Positions 62,332 to 64,000 of a stretch of 64,000 nt of DNA are shown piece after piece. The notes beneath the pieces were generated by a model. The model was not told where the DNA came from, did no database searches, and worked only from the letters and a program-made list of their open reading frames with translations. The position numbers and the translations under genes were made by a program. The DNA comes from Shewanella sp. NIFS-20-20 (GTDB lineage Bacteria; Pseudomonadota; Gammaproteobacteria; Enterobacterales; Shewanellaceae): positions 58,644 to 122,643 of the forward strand of contig NZ_JAHUTT010000005.1 in the NCBI RefSeq assembly GCF_019209865.1, read 5' to 3'. Position 1 is the stretch's first letter. Every line of letters begins with the position of its first letter.

Positions 62332-63828
62332 ATGAGTACTGTGCTTACGATGCAAGATTGGCAAACCAAGGCCGCCAATCTCAAGATTAATGGACAGGCC
62401 TATATTAATGGCAAATATCAAGCCGCCGCTGAAGGACAAACCTTTGATTGCATCAGTCCCATCGATGGTCGCCTGCTCACTAAGGTGGCGAGTTGTAGTG
62501 ATGCGGATGCGCAGCAAGCCGTTGCCGTTAGCCGTGCTACCTTTGAGTCTGGCGTGTGGGCCAAACAATCACCGGTACATCGTAAACAGGTCATGATCCG
62601 CTTTGCTGAACTGCTTGAGCACCATGGCGAGGAGTTGGCCTTGCTTGAAACCTTGGATATGGGGAAACCGATTCGATATTCCTTGACCGTGGATGTTGCT
62701 AACGCGGCTCGCGCGTTGCGCTGGTCAGGGGAAGCCATTGATAAAATTTACGATGAAGTTGCCCCAACACCCGACAATGAAATTGGCATGATCACCCGTG
62801 AACCTGTGGGCGTGGTTGCCGCCATTGTGCCTTGGAATTTTCCGTTATTAATGGCCTGCTGGAAGCTTGGGCCGGCACTGGCTGCGGGCAATAGTGTGGT
62901 GCTTAAGCCCTCAGAAAAGTCACCTCTCACCGCTATCCGCATGGCCGCCTTAGCTGTCGAAGCCGGTATTCCTGCCGGGGTGCTCAATGTGCTTCCTGGC
63001 TTTGGGCACACGGTTGGAAAAGCGCTGGCGCTGCATATGGATGTTGATACCTTGGTATTTACTGGCTCGACTAAGATAGCGAAACAGCTGATGATTTACG
63101 CGGGTGAATCCAATATGAAACGCGTGTGGCTGGAAGCGGGGGGAAAGAGTCCTCACATTATTTTCAATGATGCCCCCGATCTCGCTCAAGCGGCAGCCGC
63201 GGCGGCGGCAGCTATTGCCTTCAATCAAGGGGAAGTGTGTACGGCAGGTTCGCGTTTATTGGTGGAGTCCGGCGTAAAAGATCAAGTGATTGCGCTGATA
63301 AAGCAAGAATTTGCCAGTTGGCAACCCGGCCATCCGCTGGATCCAAATACCCACAGTGGCGCTGTAGTGGATAAACAACAGCTAGACACGATCCTCGGTT
63401 ACATCGCCGCGGGTAAAGAAGAAGGGGCGGAATTAGTCAGTGGTGGCGAGCAGCACATGGCGAGCTCGGGAGGCGTGTATGTGGCACCGACCTTATTCAG
63501 TGGTGTCAATAATGATATGCGAATTGCTAAAGAAGAAATCTTTGGTCCGGTACTGTCGGTGATAAGTTTTGACGGTATGGAAGAAGCAATTGCCATTGCC
63601 AATGATTCGATTTACGGCTTGGCCGCCGGCGTATGGACGACAGATTTATCCAAAGCCCATCAAACAGCGAAACGCTTACGTGCGGGAATGGTGTGGATAA
63701 ACCATTACGATGGTGGCGATATGACGGCACCATTTGGTGGTTACAAACAATCTGGAAATGGCCGCGACAAATCATTACATGCATTTGATAAATATACAGA
63801 AATTAAAGCAACTTGGATTGCGCTCTAG
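62332..63828 (+). CDS. puuC: Aldehyde dehydrogenase, PuuC-like
   Basis: About 498 aa from ATG 62332, with GAGGGA about four bases upstream; the frame from 62320 includes its own ribosome site as codons. It is an NAD(P)-aldehyde dehydrogenase of the gamma-glutamyl-gamma-aminobutyraldehyde/aminoaldehyde group: VPWNFPLLMACWKLGPALA, FTGSTKIAKQL, WLEAGGKSPHI with catalytic glutamate region, and the cysteine in QGEVCTAGSR. It likely serves putrescine or polyamine breakdown. Other puu genes are not in the window. The divergent beta-alanine operon suits polyamine-derived substrates. Confidence 0.88.
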   Translation: MSTVLTMQDWQTKAANLKINGQAYINGKYQAAAEGQTFDCISPIDGRLLTKVASCSDADAQQAVAVSRATFESGVWAKQSPVHRKQVMIRFAELLEHHGEELALLETLDMGKPIRYSLTVDVANAARALRWSGEAIDKIYDEVAPTPDNEIGMITREPVGVVAAIVPWNFPLLMACWKLGPALAAGNSVVLKPSEKSPLTAIRMAALAVEAGIPAGVLNVLPGFGHTVGKALALHMDVDTLVFTGSTKIAKQLMIYAGESNMKRVWLEAGGKSPHIIFNDAPDLAQAAAAAAAAIAFNQGEVCTAGSRLLVESGVKDQVIALIKQEFASWQPGHPLDPNTHSGAVVDKQQLDTILGYIAAGKEEGAELVSGGEQHMASSGGVYVAPTLFSGVNNDMRIAKEEIFGPVLSVISFDGMEEAIAIANDSIYGLAAGVWTTDLSKAHQTAKRLRAGMVWINHYDGGDMTAPFGGYKQSGNGRDKSLHAFDKYTEIKATWIAL

Positions 63829-63875
63829 TTTGGGGTGAGCCCATAACTACCAAAAAAACAGGCAGAATACTGCCT

Positions 63876-63907
63876 AATGCCGTTCACTTAGTGTGAACGG
63901 CATTTTT
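63876..63907 (+). terminator. Terminator after puuC
   Basis: aatgccgttcac and gtgaacggcatt form a perfect 12-bp stem with the loop ttagt, followed by Ts. A small ggcag/ctgcc hairpin (63861-63874) lies just before it. The last 93 bases of the window show no feature. Confidence 0.93.
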
Positions 63908-64000
63908 CTTAGACTTAATGGGATACTTGTTTTTACTCATTTTTAACGCACGTGGATAGGCCCTATCCCGTTTCCCATCAAGCTTGAACTGTCTCGCATT

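Overview
The window comes from a gammaproteobacterial chromosome, most likely Shewanella or a close relative. Evidence for this is the gene order and protein types: pabC-mltG-tmk-holB-pilZ-tatD, the yebG/msrC/proQ/prc block beside LetA/LetB, the giant 1613-aa NAD-glutamate dehydrogenase next to pyrD-zapC, CLCA_X, and ThsS/TtrS-type kinases. I cannot name the species from sequence alone. No tRNA, rRNA, CRISPR array, insertion sequence or integrase was seen.

1-9.3 kb: end of udk, dcd, then a tightly overlapping run pabC-mltG-tmk-holB-pilZ-tatD (folate, peptidoglycan, dTTP, clamp loading, surface/pilus). These are followed by rsmF (-), a nucleoside-recognition membrane protein (+) and a secreted GH16-type protein (-). 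9.4-13.3 kb: a LetA/LetB lipid-transport system (-) in which LetA is encoded as two overlapping half-genes. 13.4-20.2 kb: yebG with a perfect LexA box, msrC, proQ-prc, pepN, DUF2835. 20.5-27.4 kb: a four-gene envelope operon (DUF1302, DUF1329, YCF48/BNR, RND exporter) that looks like a trans-envelope system for a hydrophobic cargo. 27.6-34.9 kb: gdh, pyrD, zapC, yaiI.

35-49 kb is the more accessory stretch. It holds an ArnT-like glycosyltransferase, a HupE-like permease, an orphan histidine kinase, a J-domain protein followed by three unrecognised cytoplasmic proteins (two very acidic), a lone phage P5-like protein, a PAS-GGDEF-EAL protein, a DUF4156 lipoprotein, and a TPR/aspartyl-hydroxylase. 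It ends with a FadE-type dehydrogenase flanked by FadR/PsrA-like sites and a CLCA_X protein whose TTG start abuts a 17-bp hairpin. 49.2-51.6 kb: a Tim44-like membrane protein and a Na+/H+ antiporter.

51.7-57.9 kb: a two-component system with a PhnD-type periplasmic sensor (TtrS/ThsS architecture), a secreted ApbE flavin transferase, a lipoprotein carrying an S-G-A-T flavinylation motif, and an outer-membrane porin. I infer a regulated extracytoplasmic flavin-based redox module whose substrate is unknown. This and the J-domain cluster are the best candidates for undescribed systems. 58-64 kb: a 2OG-Fe(II) oxygenase, then a beta-alanine catabolic operon (aminotransferase, semialdehyde dehydrogenase, cupin) divergent from a PuuC-like aldehyde dehydrogenase. 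These share a control region with tandem direct repeats.
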